Source of the DNA: Streptomyces sp. GSL17-111
GTDB lineage: Bacteria > Actinomycetota > Actinomycetes > Streptomycetales > Streptomycetaceae
Assembly: GCF_037911585.1 (NCBI RefSeq)
Contig: NZ_JBAJNS010000001.1
Coordinates: 4,697,501-4,761,500 of the forward strand
Direction of reading: 5' to 3'
DNA length: 64,000 nucleotides
A model generated the notes under the pieces. It saw nothing but the letters and a program-made list of their open reading frames with translations. It did not search any database and had not been told where the DNA came from. This document shows, in pieces, positions 22,937-32,406 of the stretch. Position 1 is the stretch's first letter; each line of letters opens with the position of its first letter. The position numbers and the translations under genes are program-made.

Positions 22937-25873
22937 ATGCACGTTGGGGGGAGGGCCCTGGAGGGCCTCCGGAGCAGGTTGAACGGGCCCGTCCTGTCGG
23001 TGTGGGCCAAGCACGATCGGGATTTCGGCGGCTGGTTGCCGCTGTGGCGTCACATGGAGGACAGTGCCGCTGTCGCCGGCCTGTTGTGGGACGAGTGGCT
23101 GCCGCTGAGTGTGCGGCGGCTGGTCGCGGACGCCCTTCCGGAGGGGGAGGTGGACGCGCGGCGGCTGGCCGTGTGGCTGGCGGGCGTCCACGACATCGGG
23201 AAGGCGACGCCTGCTTTCGCCTGCCAGGTCGATGAGCTGGCCGACCGGATGCGGGACGCCGGTCTGGAGATGCGGTCCCGGAAGGCGATGGGGCCGGACC
23301 GGGCGATGGCACCCCACGGGCTGGCGGGGCAGGTGTTGTTGGGGGAGTGGCTGGAGGAGCGGCACGGCTGGACGGTGAAGCAGGCGGGGCAGTTCACCGT
23401 GGCGGTGGGCGGGCATCACGGTGTGCCGCCGGAGCATGCGCAGATCACGGACCTGGACGGTCACGGCCAGCTCCTGCGCTCCTCCGGCCCGAGCCGGGAC
23501 CTGTGGCGGCAGGCCCAGGGCGAGCTGCTGGACGCCTGCGCCGAGGAGTACGGCGTCCGCGAGCGGCTGGAGGCGTGGCGGGCCGTGCGGCTGCCGCAGC
23601 CGGTGCAGGTGCTGCTGACGGCGGTGGTCATCGTCGCCGACTGGATCGCCAGCAATCCGGACCTCTTCCCCTACTTCCCCGAGGAGCAGCCCCGCAGCGG
23701 TGCGGAGCGGGTGGCCGCCGCCTGGCGGGGGCTGGACCTCCCGGCGCCGTGGACGGCGACCGAACCGCCGCTGGACACGAAGCAGTTGTTCGCCTCCCGG
23801 TTCGACCTGCCGCCGAGAGCGACGGTCCGGCCGGTGCAGGAGGCGGCCGTCGACGTGGCACGGTCGATGGAGACGCCGGGCCTGCTGATCGTCGAGGCGC
23901 CGATGGGGGAGGGGAAGACGGAGGCGGCCCTGGCCGTCGCGGAGATCTTCGCGGCCCGCTCCGGCGCGGGCGGCGTGTTCTTCGCGCTGCCGACGATGGC
24001 GACGGGCAACGCCATGTTCCCGCGTCTGCTGGACTGGCTGGAGCGGCTGCCCGGTGCGGAGGACGGGGAACGCCGTTCCGTCCATCTCGCGCACTCGAAG
24101 GCGGCCCTGAACGAGAGCTTCGCCGATCTGATGCGGCGGGGCGGTCGCGTCGCGGCCGTCGATATCGACGCGCCGTCGTCGGCCCCGCACCGCCGGGCCG
24201 ACGGCGGCGGGCAGGCGCCCGGTGAGCTGGTCGCGCACGCGTGGCTGCGCGGGCGGAAGAAGGCCATGCTGGCGTCCTTCGTCGCGGGCACCATCGACCA
24301 GCTCCTCTTCGCCGGGCTGAAGAGCCGGCACCTGGCGCTGCGGCACCTCGCGGTCGCGGGCAAGGTGGTGATCGTTGACGAGGCGCACGCCTACGACGCC
24401 TACATGAGCGTCTACCTCGATCGGGTGCTCTCGTGGCTGGGTGCCTACGGGGTGCCGGTCGTGGTGCTGTCCGCGACGCTCCCCGCCGCCCGACGCCGCG
24501 CGCTGACGGAAGGCTACGCCGGGACGCCGGGCCGGGGCGCCGGTGGTGACGAGTGCTTCGTGCAGGTCGGTGAGGAGAACGCGTATCCGCTGCTCACGGC
24601 GGTGAGTCCGGGCGGCCCGCCCGTCCTGCGGCGGCCCGCCTCCTCCGGCCGTGGCACGGACGTCGCGCTGGAGCCGCTGGACGACGATCTCGACGTCCTC
24701 ACCGACCGCCTCGGGCGGGAGTTGGTGGACGGCGGTTGCGTGCTGGTCGTCCGCAACACGGTCGCGCGCGTCCTGGAAACGGCGCGCGCGTTACGGGACC
24801 GCTTCGGCGAGGCAGCCGTGACGGTCGCCCACTCCTCCTTCCTCGACCTGGACCGCGCCGCCAACGACGCGAATCTACTCAAGCGGTTCGGCCCGCCGGA
24901 GAAGTCCGAGGGCCGCCCGGACGGACCGCACGTGGTGGTCGCGAGCCAGGTCGCCGAGCAGTCCCTGGACGTCGACTTCGACCTGCTGGTCAGCGATCTC
25001 TGCCCGGTGGACCTCCTGCTGCAACGGGCGGGCCGGCTGCACCGGCATCCGCGCGGCGCGGGCCAGCGCGACCGGCCGCCGGGCCTGCGCACCGCCCGCT
25101 GCCTGGTGACGGGCGTCGACTGGACGACGGCGGTCCCGACCCCGGTGCGGGGCTCGGTCGCGGTGTACGGGGCGTACGCGCTGCTGCGGTCGGCCGCCGC
25201 CCTGCGGCCCCACCTCGACGGGGACGGGCGACGTCCGGTGCGGCTGCCGTCGGACATCAGCCCGCTGGTGCAGGCGGCGTACGCGGAGAAGCCCGACGTC
25301 CCCGAGGGCTGGGCCGACGCCCTGGAGGAGGCGTTCACGCGCTTCGAGCGCCACCGCGCGGACCAGGCCGAGCGCGCCGCGACCTTCGGGCTCGGTCCGG
25401 TGGGCCGGCCCGGCAGGCCGCTGTTCGGCTGGCTCGCGGCCGGGGTCGGCGAGGTCGACGACACCCCGGCGGGCCGGGCCCAGGTGCGGGACAGCAGGGA
25501 GAGCCTGGAAGTCGTCGTCGTGCAGCGTCGGGAGGACGGCGCCCTGACGACCGTGCCCTGGCTGCCGCCCGACGGGCGGGGTCGGGAACGGGCGGGTCTC
25601 GCCCTGCCCGTGGACCAGGTGCCGACGGCCTTCGCGGCCCGCGCGGTGGCCGCGTCCGGGCTGCGGCTGCCGATGCAGTTCTCCCCGGCCGAGGTGATGG
25701 ACCGGGCCATCGCCGAACTGGAGGAGGGGTGCGTGCACGCCTGGCAGACCAAGGAGAGCCACTGGCTCGCCGGTCAGCTCGTCCTGGAACTCGACGAGGA
25801 CTGTCAGACCCGGCTGGCAGGCTTCGCACTCAGCTACAGCCGCTCCCAGGGCCTTGAGGTGACCCGTGCCTGA
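22937..25873 (+). CDS. cas3: CRISPR-associated nuclease/helicase Cas3 (type I-E)
   Basis: 978 residues from ATG 22937 (GTG 22931 is also possible). The N-terminal HD nuclease shows LWRHMEDSAAVAG and VHDIGKATPAFACQV. The superfamily 2 helicase core follows: Walker A APMGEGKTEAALAVAE near residue 325, then DEAHAYDAYMSVYLD (DEAH box) near 480, VVLSATLP, and QVAEQSLDVDFDLLVSDLCP with QRAGRLHRH for motifs V and VI. Cas3 is recruited by Cascade bound to target DNA, then nicks and degrades it. Its end overlaps cas8e by 8 bases. It is divergent from array 1. Confidence 0.96.
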   Translation: MHVGGRALEGLRSRLNGPVLSVWAKHDRDFGGWLPLWRHMEDSAAVAGLLWDEWLPLSVRRLVADALPEGEVDARRLAVWLAGVHDIGKATPAFACQVDELADRMRDAGLEMRSRKAMGPDRAMAPHGLAGQVLLGEWLEERHGWTVKQAGQFTVAVGGHHGVPPEHAQITDLDGHGQLLRSSGPSRDLWRQAQGELLDACAEEYGVRERLEAWRAVRLPQPVQVLLTAVVIVADWIASNPDLFPYFPEEQPRSGAERVAAAWRGLDLPAPWTATEPPLDTKQLFASRFDLPPRATVRPVQEAAVDVARSMETPGLLIVEAPMGEGKTEAALAVAEIFAARSGAGGVFFALPTMATGNAMFPRLLDWLERLPGAEDGERRSVHLAHSKAALNESFADLMRRGGRVAAVDIDAPSSAPHRRADGGGQAPGELVAHAWLRGRKKAMLASFVAGTIDQLLFAGLKSRHLALRHLAVAGKVVIVDEAHAYDAYMSVYLDRVLSWLGAYGVPVVVLSATLPAARRRALTEGYAGTPGRGAGGDECFVQVGEENAYPLLTAVSPGGPPVLRRPASSGRGTDVALEPLDDDLDVLTDRLGRELVDGGCVLVVRNTVARVLETARALRDRFGEAAVTVAHSSFLDLDRAANDANLLKRFGPPEKSEGRPDGPHVVVASQVAEQSLDVDFDLLVSDLCPVDLLLQRAGRLHRHPRGAGQRDRPPGLRTARCLVTGVDWTTAVPTPVRGSVAVYGAYALLRSAAALRPHLDGDGRRPVRLPSDISPLVQAAYAEKPDVPEGWADALEEAFTRFERHRADQAERAATFGLGPVGRPGRPLFGWLAAGVGEVDDTPAGRAQVRDSRESLEVVVVQRREDGALTTVPWLPPDGRGRERAGLALPVDQVPTAFAARAVAASGLRLPMQFSPAEVMDRAIAELEEGCVHAWQTKESHWLAGQLVLELDEDCQTRLAGFALSYSRSQGLEVTRA

Positions 25874-27575
25874 ATCCCACGACGTCGGCCGCGACACAGC
25901 GCCGTCGTTCGACCTGACGACCCGTCCCTGGGTGGAGGTGTTACGGCTCGACGGCACGCAGGAAGTGCTGTCGCTGCGGGAGGTCTTCGCCCAGGCGGCG
26001 GGCTTACGCCGCCTCGTCGGGGACCTGCCCACGCAGGAGTTCGCCCTGCTGCGTCTGCTGCTGGCTGTGGCGCACGACGCCTTGGAGGGGCCGCAGGACA
26101 TCGAGGACTGGTCCGACCTGTGGTCCGATCCGGAATGCTTCGCTCCGGTCGGGGCGTACCTCGACGCCCACCGGGGCCGTTTCGACCTCCTCCACACCGA
26201 GGCCCCCTTCTTCCAGACCGCCGGTCTGCGCACCGAGAAGGACGAGGTCTTCCCCCTCCACCGCATCGTCGCCGACGTCCCCAACGGCGAACCGTTCTTC
26301 ACTGCCCGGCTGCCCACGGTGGAGCGGCTCTCCTTCGCCGAGGCCGCCCGCTGGGTCGTCCACGCCCACGCCTACGACACCTCGGGCATCAAGACCGGAC
26401 CTGTGGGGGACGTACGTGCCAAAGGGGGCCGGACATATCCAAGTGCCGATCTTGGCGAGGGCTGGCTGGGCAAGCTTGGTGCCGTATACGTCGAGGGTCA
26501 AAACCTCCGTGAAACGCTTCTGCTCAACTTGATCGCCTGGGACACTGACTGCCTTCGTGTAGAACAGAACGACAAGCCCGCTTGGCGGAGGGATCCTTGC
26601 GGCCCTGGGGGAGAGGTTCGAAATCCTACGGGCTTGCGCGACCTCTACACTTGGCAATCGCGCAGAATCCGACTCCATTACGACGATGTGGCGGTGATAG
26701 GCGTCGTGTTGGGCTACGGAGACCCTCTTGAGATCGTGAACAGGTTCGATCGCGAACCGATGACTTCTTGGAAGCGAAGTCATGCGGCGGAGAAGGAACT
26801 GCGTCGCTCGCCGGTCTACAAGCCCTTGCGACATGATCACTCACGTGCTGCTTGGCGGGGGCTCGATGCCATGCTGGTCGGGAGATCGTCGAGGACTACC
26901 GAAAGCGAGCCATCCCACGTTCTCCGTCCGGTCGTTATGGAATGGGTCGCACGACTGGTCGCAGAAGGCGAGCTGAGGCGTGGTCACCTCATCTCCGCCT
27001 GCACTATCGGAATGGCCTACGACCCACCATGGGCTAAGAAGCCAGCGAAGTCGTCGTTCTTCGATGTGCATGAGGATCGCGTCTCGATGGCCGTCGTTCT
27101 ACTCGATCGGGAAGAACCTTGCTATGCGCGAACCGCTATGGATGCTGCCAAGGACAGTGAGCGGGCTGTCCAGGCCCTGACTGACCTCGCCGCCAATCTG
27201 AAGCGCGCCACCGGCTCGGAGTATGGAGGAGCCTGCACGGCGGCTAGCGCACTTGGTTTCGCAGCGCTTGACGGACCGTACCGCAGTTGGCTTTCGTCAT
27301 TGACGAAACTGGGTGACCCCGAGGAGCAGCGGTCGCACTGGCAGCGGGAGGTCCACCGCATCGTCGGACGCCTGGGCGACCGGCTGATCGCCGAGGCGGG
27401 GGACGCGGCGTGGCAGGGGCGGATCGTCGAGCTCAAGAAGCGCACCGAGTGGCTCAACGCCACGCTCGCCCGGCTCTGGTTCCGCCGGGCCCTGGACGAG
27501 TGCCTGGCCCACCCCCTCCTCTCCGCCGACCAGCCGCCGGGCGCCGAGGCCGCCCCGGCGCCCATCACCTCCTGA
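25866..27575 (+). CDS. casA: Cascade large subunit Cas8e (Cse1/CasA)
   Basis: 569 residues. The start SFDLTTRPWVEVLRLDGTQE is the family opening and LSLREVFAQAAGLRRLVGDL follows. Cas8e recognises the PAM and recruits Cas3. It starts within the end of cas3. The middle of the gene, roughly 26412-27312 (about residues 183-482), is strikingly different from the rest: by hand count about 40 percent of codons in 26450-26720 end in A or T, against very few in the flanks, and codons such as ATA, AGA and CGA appear. The reading frame and family features continue across both edges, so the gene looks functional but mosaic. Confidence 0.93.
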   Translation: MPESHDVGRDTAPSFDLTTRPWVEVLRLDGTQEVLSLREVFAQAAGLRRLVGDLPTQEFALLRLLLAVAHDALEGPQDIEDWSDLWSDPECFAPVGAYLDAHRGRFDLLHTEAPFFQTAGLRTEKDEVFPLHRIVADVPNGEPFFTARLPTVERLSFAEAARWVVHAHAYDTSGIKTGPVGDVRAKGGRTYPSADLGEGWLGKLGAVYVEGQNLRETLLLNLIAWDTDCLRVEQNDKPAWRRDPCGPGGEVRNPTGLRDLYTWQSRRIRLHYDDVAVIGVVLGYGDPLEIVNRFDREPMTSWKRSHAAEKELRRSPVYKPLRHDHSRAAWRGLDAMLVGRSSRTTESEPSHVLRPVVMEWVARLVAEGELRRGHLISACTIGMAYDPPWAKKPAKSSFFDVHEDRVSMAVVLLDREEPCYARTAMDAAKDSERAVQALTDLAANLKRATGSEYGGACTAASALGFAALDGPYRSWLSSLTKLGDPEEQRSHWQREVHRIVGRLGDRLIAEAGDAAWQGRIVELKKRTEWLNATLARLWFRRALDECLAHPLLSADQPPGAEAAPAPITS

Positions 27576-27586
27576 AGGCGCACCGC

Positions 27587-28252
27587 ATGACGACCGTCAC
27601 CGCACCCGCTTCCCTTCCCGTACGCCGGCGCGTGGCCGAGCTGACCGGCCGCCGCGTCAGCGCCCTGCAACGGGGCTACCTCGCCGACGAGCCGAAGGCC
27701 GTGGCCGCCGTGGCCCGGCTGCGTCGCGGCGCCGGACGCGCTGCCGGGGACGTCCCCGACCTGTGGGACCTCGTGGACACCGGCCCCCTGCACGACACCG
27801 ACGACGGTGCCCGCCCGCTGCGCGAGAGCGAACTCGCGCGGGCCGAGGGCGCGGTGCACGTGGCGCTCACGCTGTGGGCCGTCCACCAGCAGTCCCGCAG
27901 CACCGGCATGCACCGCCGGGACACGCGCGAGGCCCGCCGGGGCCTGGGCGCGGCCATCCGCTCCACGATGCAGCACGGGGAGATCGACGAACCGCTGCGC
28001 AAGCGCCTCGTGCGGGCCGGGACCGCCCCCGACCTGACCAGCCTCGCCCAGCGCCTGCGGGACATCGTCACCCTCCTGCGCACCCACGGCGCGGAGCTGG
28101 ACTACGCCCTCCTCGCAGGACAGCTCTACGCCTGGCAGTGGCACGGCGGACCGGCCACCGTGCGCGCCGAGTGGGGCCGTTCCTTCCACGCCTGGCGCGG
28201 CGACCCCACCCCGGACGGGCAGCGGCCCGCCGACACTCCCGACGCACCCTGA
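27587..28252 (+). CDS. casB: Cascade small subunit Cse2 (CasB)
   Basis: 221 residues from ATG 27587, 11 bases after cas8e. Typical Cse2 features are an all-helical fold with FxxW-type contacts: GAVHVALTLWAVHQQSRSTG, then LRQ-like ALLAGQLYAWQWHGG near the end. Cse2 forms the inner belly dimer of Cascade that stabilises crRNA and the displaced DNA strand. The tail (PDGQRPADTPDAP) is disordered. Confidence 0.92.
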   Translation: MTTVTAPASLPVRRRVAELTGRRVSALQRGYLADEPKAVAAVARLRRGAGRAAGDVPDLWDLVDTGPLHDTDDGARPLRESELARAEGAVHVALTLWAVHQQSRSTGMHRRDTREARRGLGAAIRSTMQHGEIDEPLRKRLVRAGTAPDLTSLAQRLRDIVTLLRTHGAELDYALLAGQLYAWQWHGGPATVRAEWGRSFHAWRGDPTPDGQRPADTPDAP

Positions 28253-28281
28253 CACCCCGCACCACACGACAAGGACGCCTC

Positions 28282-29475
28282 GTGAACCGCATCTTCCTCG
28301 ACGTGCACGCCCTCCAGACCGTGCCGCCCAGCAACCTCAACCGGGACGACACCGGCGCGCCGAAGTCCGCGATCTACGGCGGAGTGCCGAGGGCACGGGT
28401 CTCCAGCCAGGCGTGGAAGCGTGCCACCAGGGAGTTCTTCGCGGACGAGCACCTGCTGGACCCGAGCGAGCTCGGCGTGCGCACGAAGAAGGTCGTGGAG
28501 CTCCTCGCGTCCCGCATCGGCCGGGTCGAGGAGTCCCTGGCCGGGGAGCGGGCGCGGGAGCTGGCGGCGGAGGTGATCCAGTCCGCCGGGCTGAAGATCG
28601 AGGTGCCCAAGCGCAAGGCCAACGCCGAGAAGGACGGGGAGCAGGCCCCCGTCGCCCAGTCCAAGTACCTCCTCTTCCTCAGCTCCCGGCAACTCGACAG
28701 CCTCGCCCGGCTCGCCGTCGAGGGCGCGGACGACATCAAGGCGTTCCTCAAGGAGAAGGACAACAAGGGTCGCGCCAAGGCACTCGCGGACACCCGGCAC
28801 TCCGTCGACATCGCGCTCTTCGGCCGCATGGTCGCCGACGTCGCCGACATCAACGTCGACGCGGCCGTCCAGGTCGCCCACGCGCTCAGCGTCCACCGCG
28901 TGGAGAACGAGTCGGACTACTACACCGCCGTGGACGACGAGAACAGCGATGCCGAACCGGGCGCCGGAATGATCGGCACCGTCGACTTCAACTCCGCCAC
29001 CCTCTACCGCTACGCGGCGCTCAGCGTCCACCAGCTCGCGGCCAACCTGGGGGAGGGCCTGCGCGAGGACGAGCCGCGCACCGAACCCGTGCGGCGGGCC
29101 GTCGAAGCCTTCGTGCACGGCTTCCTCGCCTCGCTGCCCAAGGGGAAGATCAACACCTTCGGCCATCACACGGCGCCCGACGCCGTCGTCGTCACGCTGC
29201 GCACCACCCGTCCGATGAGCTACGTCGCGGCCTTCGAGGAGCCGGTGCGCGGCGATCAGGGCGGCCACGTCCGCGAAGCCTGCGACCGCCTGGCCGCCCA
29301 CATCCCCGACGTCGAGCGCGCCTACGGCGACGAGGCGTCCACCGTCACCTGGGTGCTGCGCGTCGGCCCGAACACGTCCAAGCTCGCCGACATCGGCACC
29401 GAGGTGGAGAACATCGGCACGCTCGTCGCCTCCGTCGGCCGGTCCGTCGCCGAACGCCTGGACAAGCCCGCATGA
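28282..29475 (+). CDS. cas7e: Cascade backbone subunit Cas7e (CasC)
   Basis: 397 residues from GTG 28282 with AAGGA 7 bases upstream. The start NRIFLDVHALQTVPPSNLNR, then SQAWKRATREFF and ALFGRMVADVADINVDAAVQ, and ALSVHRVENESDYYTAVDDE are the Cas7e signature. Six copies coat the crRNA. It ends in an ATGA overlap with cas5. A long hydrophilic insertion (KRKANAEKDGEQAPVAQSK) lies in the variable thumb region. Confidence 0.95.
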   Translation: MNRIFLDVHALQTVPPSNLNRDDTGAPKSAIYGGVPRARVSSQAWKRATREFFADEHLLDPSELGVRTKKVVELLASRIGRVEESLAGERARELAAEVIQSAGLKIEVPKRKANAEKDGEQAPVAQSKYLLFLSSRQLDSLARLAVEGADDIKAFLKEKDNKGRAKALADTRHSVDIALFGRMVADVADINVDAAVQVAHALSVHRVENESDYYTAVDDENSDAEPGAGMIGTVDFNSATLYRYAALSVHQLAANLGEGLREDEPRTEPVRRAVEAFVHGFLASLPKGKINTFGHHTAPDAVVVTLRTTRPMSYVAAFEEPVRGDQGGHVREACDRLAAHIPDVERAYGDEASTVTWVLRVGPNTSKLADIGTEVENIGTLVASVGRSVAERLDKPA

Positions 29476-30191
29476 GCGTGCTGACCCTGCGGCTCGCCGG
29501 GCCCCTCCAGTCCTGGGGGGCCACGGCCCGGTTCGCCCGCCGCACCACCGAGTCCGCCCCGACCAAGAGCGGCGTCATCGGGCTGCTCGCGGCGGCGGCC
29601 GGCATCGACCGGCAGGACGAGGCGGGGCTGCGGCCCCTGGCCGCACTCCGCTTCGGTGTCCGCATCGACCAACCCGGCACCCGCATCCGGGACTTCCACT
29701 CCGCCCACCACGGCGACACCGGCAAGTCCATGCCGCTGTCCGAGCGGTTCTACCTGGCCGACGCCGTGTTCGTCGCCGCCGTCGAGGGCGAAGCGCAGCT
29801 GCTCCACCGGCTCCACGCCGCTCTGCGCGACCCCGTCTACGCGCCGTTCCTCGGACGGCGCTCCTGCCCGCCAGCCCAGCCGGTGGAGCTGCGCGTCCGC
29901 GAGGATGCCGACCTCCACAGGGCGCTGGCCGCCGAGCCGTGGCAGGCGTCCCTCTGGTACCGGGGGCGGCATCGGGAGGCCACCGTCCGACTCGACGTCC
30001 TGCGGGAGGCGTCCGGGGGAGCGGAGGGTGAGCCGGGCGACGTGCAACGCGACCAGCCTCTCAGCTTCTCCCCGGCGCAACGCCGTTACGCCCTGCGCAC
30101 CGTCGTGACGACCACCGTGGACGTCCCCCACCCGGGTGTCCCGCAGCAGCGGCACGACCCGTTCGAAGCTCTGGAAGAAGAAAGTCCCTGA
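29472..30191 (+). CDS. cas5e: Cascade subunit Cas5e (CasD)
   Basis: 239 residues. The opening SVLTLRLAGPLQSWGATARF, then RRTTESAPTKSGVIGLLAAA and RIRDFHSAHH is the Cas5e hallmark. Cas5e caps the 5' handle of the crRNA and anchors Cas8e. It overlaps cas7 by four bases and cas6e by one. Confidence 0.95.
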   Translation: MSVLTLRLAGPLQSWGATARFARRTTESAPTKSGVIGLLAAAAGIDRQDEAGLRPLAALRFGVRIDQPGTRIRDFHSAHHGDTGKSMPLSERFYLADAVFVAAVEGEAQLLHRLHAALRDPVYAPFLGRRSCPPAQPVELRVREDADLHRALAAEPWQASLWYRGRHREATVRLDVLREASGGAEGEPGDVQRDQPLSFSPAQRRYALRTVVTTTVDVPHPGVPQQRHDPFEALEEESP

Positions 30192-30985
30192 TGTACCTGA
30201 CCCGCTTCCGCGTGAACTCCGCGCGACCCGGGGCCCGTCGGCTCCTCGGCTCACCCCAGAGGCTGCACGCCGCCGTCATGTCGTCCTTCCCCGGCCTGCT
30301 GCCGTCCGACGGGCCGGGCACCACCGGCACGTCGGCGGACGGCCCGCGCGTGCTGTGGCGCATCGACCACCGGGCACGGGCCGAAGTGCTGCTCTACGTC
30401 GTCAGCCCCGCCCGCCCCGACCTGACCCACCTCGTCGAGCAGGCCGGCTGGCCCGCGCTCGCCGACCCGGAGACGCCCGGATGGGAGACCCGCCCCTACG
30501 CCCCCTTCCTCGACCGGCTCACGGCTGGTAGCCGCTGGTCGTTCCGGCTCACCGCGAACCCCGTCCACACCATCCGGCGCACGGACGACGAGCCCAAGAA
30601 GCTCACTGCCCACCGCACCCCGATCCACCAGATGGGGTGGCTGCTGAAGCGCCAGAAGGACGCCGGGTTCCAGATCGTCGAGAAGCCCGCCACCGACCGG
30701 CTCCTGCCCGGCGGCACCACGTACAAGAGCAAGACCGAGCACCATGGCGACCAGTACGAACTCACCGTCGGCGACCTCCGGGCCCGCGCCTTCGACAAGT
30801 CCGGCCGCTCCGCGCCCTCCGGCCGAAAGTCCCAGCCCGTCACCCTGGTCACCGTCACCTTCGAGGGCCGGCTGGAGGTCACCGACCCCGCTCTGCTGCG
30901 CCGCACCCTCACCCAGGGCATCGGACGCGCCAAGGCGTACGGCTGCGGCCTCCTGACCCTCGCACCCGTCGCCCGGACGGCATGA
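30191..30985 (+). CDS. cas6e: crRNA endoribonuclease Cas6e (CasE)
   Basis: 264 residues; its ATG shares one base with the cas5 stop. MYLTRFRVN opens a double ferredoxin-like fold; RLHAAVMSSFPG includes the catalytic His region, and GIGRAKAYGCGLLTLAPV near the C-terminus is the glycine-rich RAMP loop. It cleaves each repeat at the base of its hairpin, leaving the ATGGTCCC handle, and stays bound to the 3' hairpin. Confidence 0.95.
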   Translation: MYLTRFRVNSARPGARRLLGSPQRLHAAVMSSFPGLLPSDGPGTTGTSADGPRVLWRIDHRARAEVLLYVVSPARPDLTHLVEQAGWPALADPETPGWETRPYAPFLDRLTAGSRWSFRLTANPVHTIRRTDDEPKKLTAHRTPIHQMGWLLKRQKDAGFQIVEKPATDRLLPGGTTYKSKTEHHGDQYELTVGDLRARAFDKSGRSAPSGRKSQPVTLVTVTFEGRLEVTDPALLRRTLTQGIGRAKAYGCGLLTLAPVARTA

Positions 30986-30989
30986 GGCG

Positions 30990-31964
30990 ATGACGACCGT
31001 CTCCCGCCGCCCGGCCCTCACCCCGCGTCACCTCAGCCGGGCGGGCGACCGCACCTCGTTCGTCTACCTGGAGCGCTGCGTCGTCCACCGCGACGCCAAC
31101 GCCATCACGGCGGAGGACGCGGACGGCACCACCCACATCCCGTCCGCCACCATCGGCACCCTCCTCCTCGGCCCCGGCACCCGCGTCACCCACCAGGCGA
31201 TGAGCGTCCTCGGCGAGACGGGCGCCGCCGTCTGCTGGGTCGGCGAACAAGGCGCGCGCTACTACGCGGGCGGACGCGCCCTCACCCGCTCCTCGGCCCT
31301 CATGGTGGCCCAGGCCCGCCAATGGGCCAACCCCCGAAGCCGACTCGCCGTCGCCCGAGCCATGTACCGGCTGCGCTTCCCCGACGAGGACCCCACCGGC
31401 CTCACCCGACAGGAACTCCTCGGCCGGGAGGGGCGGCGCGTCAAGGACCACTACAAGGCGGAGGCCCGGCGCACGGGTGTGCCGTGGCGCGGGCGCCGCT
31501 ACACCCCTGGCGACTTCGCCAGCGGCGACGCCGTCAACCAGGCGATCACGGCGGCGGCGCAGTCCATGTACGGCATCGCGCACGCCGTCGTCACCTCCCT
31601 CGGGTGCAGCCCGGCGCTCGGCTTCATCCACAGTGGCCACGAGCTGTCGTTCGTGCTCGACATCGCCGACCTCTACAAGACCGAGGTCGGCATCCCCCTC
31701 GCCTTCGACGTCGCCGCCGAAGGCGACGAGGACGTCGCCTCGCGCACGCGCCGCGCCCTGCGCGACCGCATCGCCGAGACGGGGCTGCTGGACCGCTGCG
31801 TCAACGACATCAAGCGGCTCCTGATCCCAGGCGCCACGTCCGCCGAGGGCGTCGGCGACGACGCGGACGTCGTCCGGCTCCACAGCGACGGCGGCCAGGA
31901 GGTCGCCGCCGGACGGAACTACGGAGGCGGGGACGACGATGTCCCGGAGGCGATGACCTGGTGA
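30990..31964 (+). CDS. cas1e: CRISPR adaptation integrase Cas1 (type I-E)
   Basis: 324 residues. The N-terminal beta-domain reads SFVYLERCVVHRDANAITAE and TIGTLLLGPGTRVTHQAM. The helical domain has QSMYGIAHAVVTSLGCSPAL, then FIHSGHELSFVLDIADLYK, which contains the metal-binding His and Asp. With Cas2 it integrates new spacers at the leader end. It overlaps cas2 by GTGA. Confidence 0.95.
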   Translation: MTTVSRRPALTPRHLSRAGDRTSFVYLERCVVHRDANAITAEDADGTTHIPSATIGTLLLGPGTRVTHQAMSVLGETGAAVCWVGEQGARYYAGGRALTRSSALMVAQARQWANPRSRLAVARAMYRLRFPDEDPTGLTRQELLGREGRRVKDHYKAEARRTGVPWRGRRYTPGDFASGDAVNQAITAAAQSMYGIAHAVVTSLGCSPALGFIHSGHELSFVLDIADLYKTEVGIPLAFDVAAEGDEDVASRTRRALRDRIAETGLLDRCVNDIKRLLIPGATSAEGVGDDADVVRLHSDGGQEVAAGRNYGGGDDDVPEAMTW

Positions 31965-32317
31965 CCGTGATCGTCCTGACCAACTGCCCGGTGGGCCTGC
32001 GCGGATTCCTCACGCGCTGGCTCCTCGAAATCTCCGCCGGGGTCTTCATCGGCAACCCCTCCGCCCGCGTCCGGGACGTGCTGTGGAACGAGGTCCAGCA
32101 GTACGCCGGACAAGGCCGCGCCCTGCTCGCCCACACCACCGACAACGAGCAGGGCTTCACCTTCCGCACCCACGACCACGCCTGGCACCCCGTCGACCAC
32201 GAGGGCGTCACCCTCATCCACCGCCCGAAGGCCAAGCCCCTCGACCCCGCACCGACCACCACCCCTCGACGCGGCTGGAGCACCGCCTCCAAACGCCGCC
32301 GCTTCGGCAACCGATGA
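31961..32317 (+). CDS. cas2e: CRISPR adaptation protein Cas2 (type I-E)
   Basis: 118 residues from a GTG overlapping the cas1 stop. TVIVLTNCPVGLRGFLTRWL, then EISAGVFIGNPSARVRDVLW and GFTFRTHDHAWHPVDHEGVT are the Cas2e (ygbF type) signature. It forms the central dimer of the integrase complex. The basic C-terminal tail is disordered. The array 2 leader begins right after it. Confidence 0.95.
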   Translation: MTVIVLTNCPVGLRGFLTRWLLEISAGVFIGNPSARVRDVLWNEVQQYAGQGRALLAHTTDNEQGFTFRTHDHAWHPVDHEGVTLIHRPKAKPLDPAPTTTPRRGWSTASKRRRFGNR

Positions 32318-32337
32318 CGGTGATGCGAGCTATGAGT

Positions 32338-32406
32338 GAATTGCCGGACTCAACGAAAGTCATGAAAACCCGCGCTCCGCCCCGGCAAACCCCCAGGTCA
32401 CGCAGT
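32338..32406 (+). promoter_or_regulatory. Leader of CRISPR array 2
   Basis: The 69 bases before the first repeat match the array 1 leader without gaps. The best blocks are the first 30 bases (about 25 matches, including CGAAAGTCATG) and the last 19 (18 matches, ending GGTCACGCAGT). Transcription would run rightward into the array. Confidence 0.8.

Noticed and set aside
22064..23010. Open frames on both strands running through CRISPR array 1
   Set aside because: Their translations are periodic (IPARAG, SPRVRG, HARGW units every 20 residues), a by-product of the 61-base repeat-spacer period.
26400..27320. cas8e low-GC segment as a separate inserted gene or a pseudogene
   Set aside because: The frame continues without stops and the protein keeps the expected Cas8e length of about 569 residues, so it is a mosaic gene rather than an insertion.
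27763..28281. Upstream extension of cas7 through cse2
   Set aside because: Cse2 is encoded in another frame here and the Cas7 family start NRIFLDVHALQT is at 28282 with a ribosome site.
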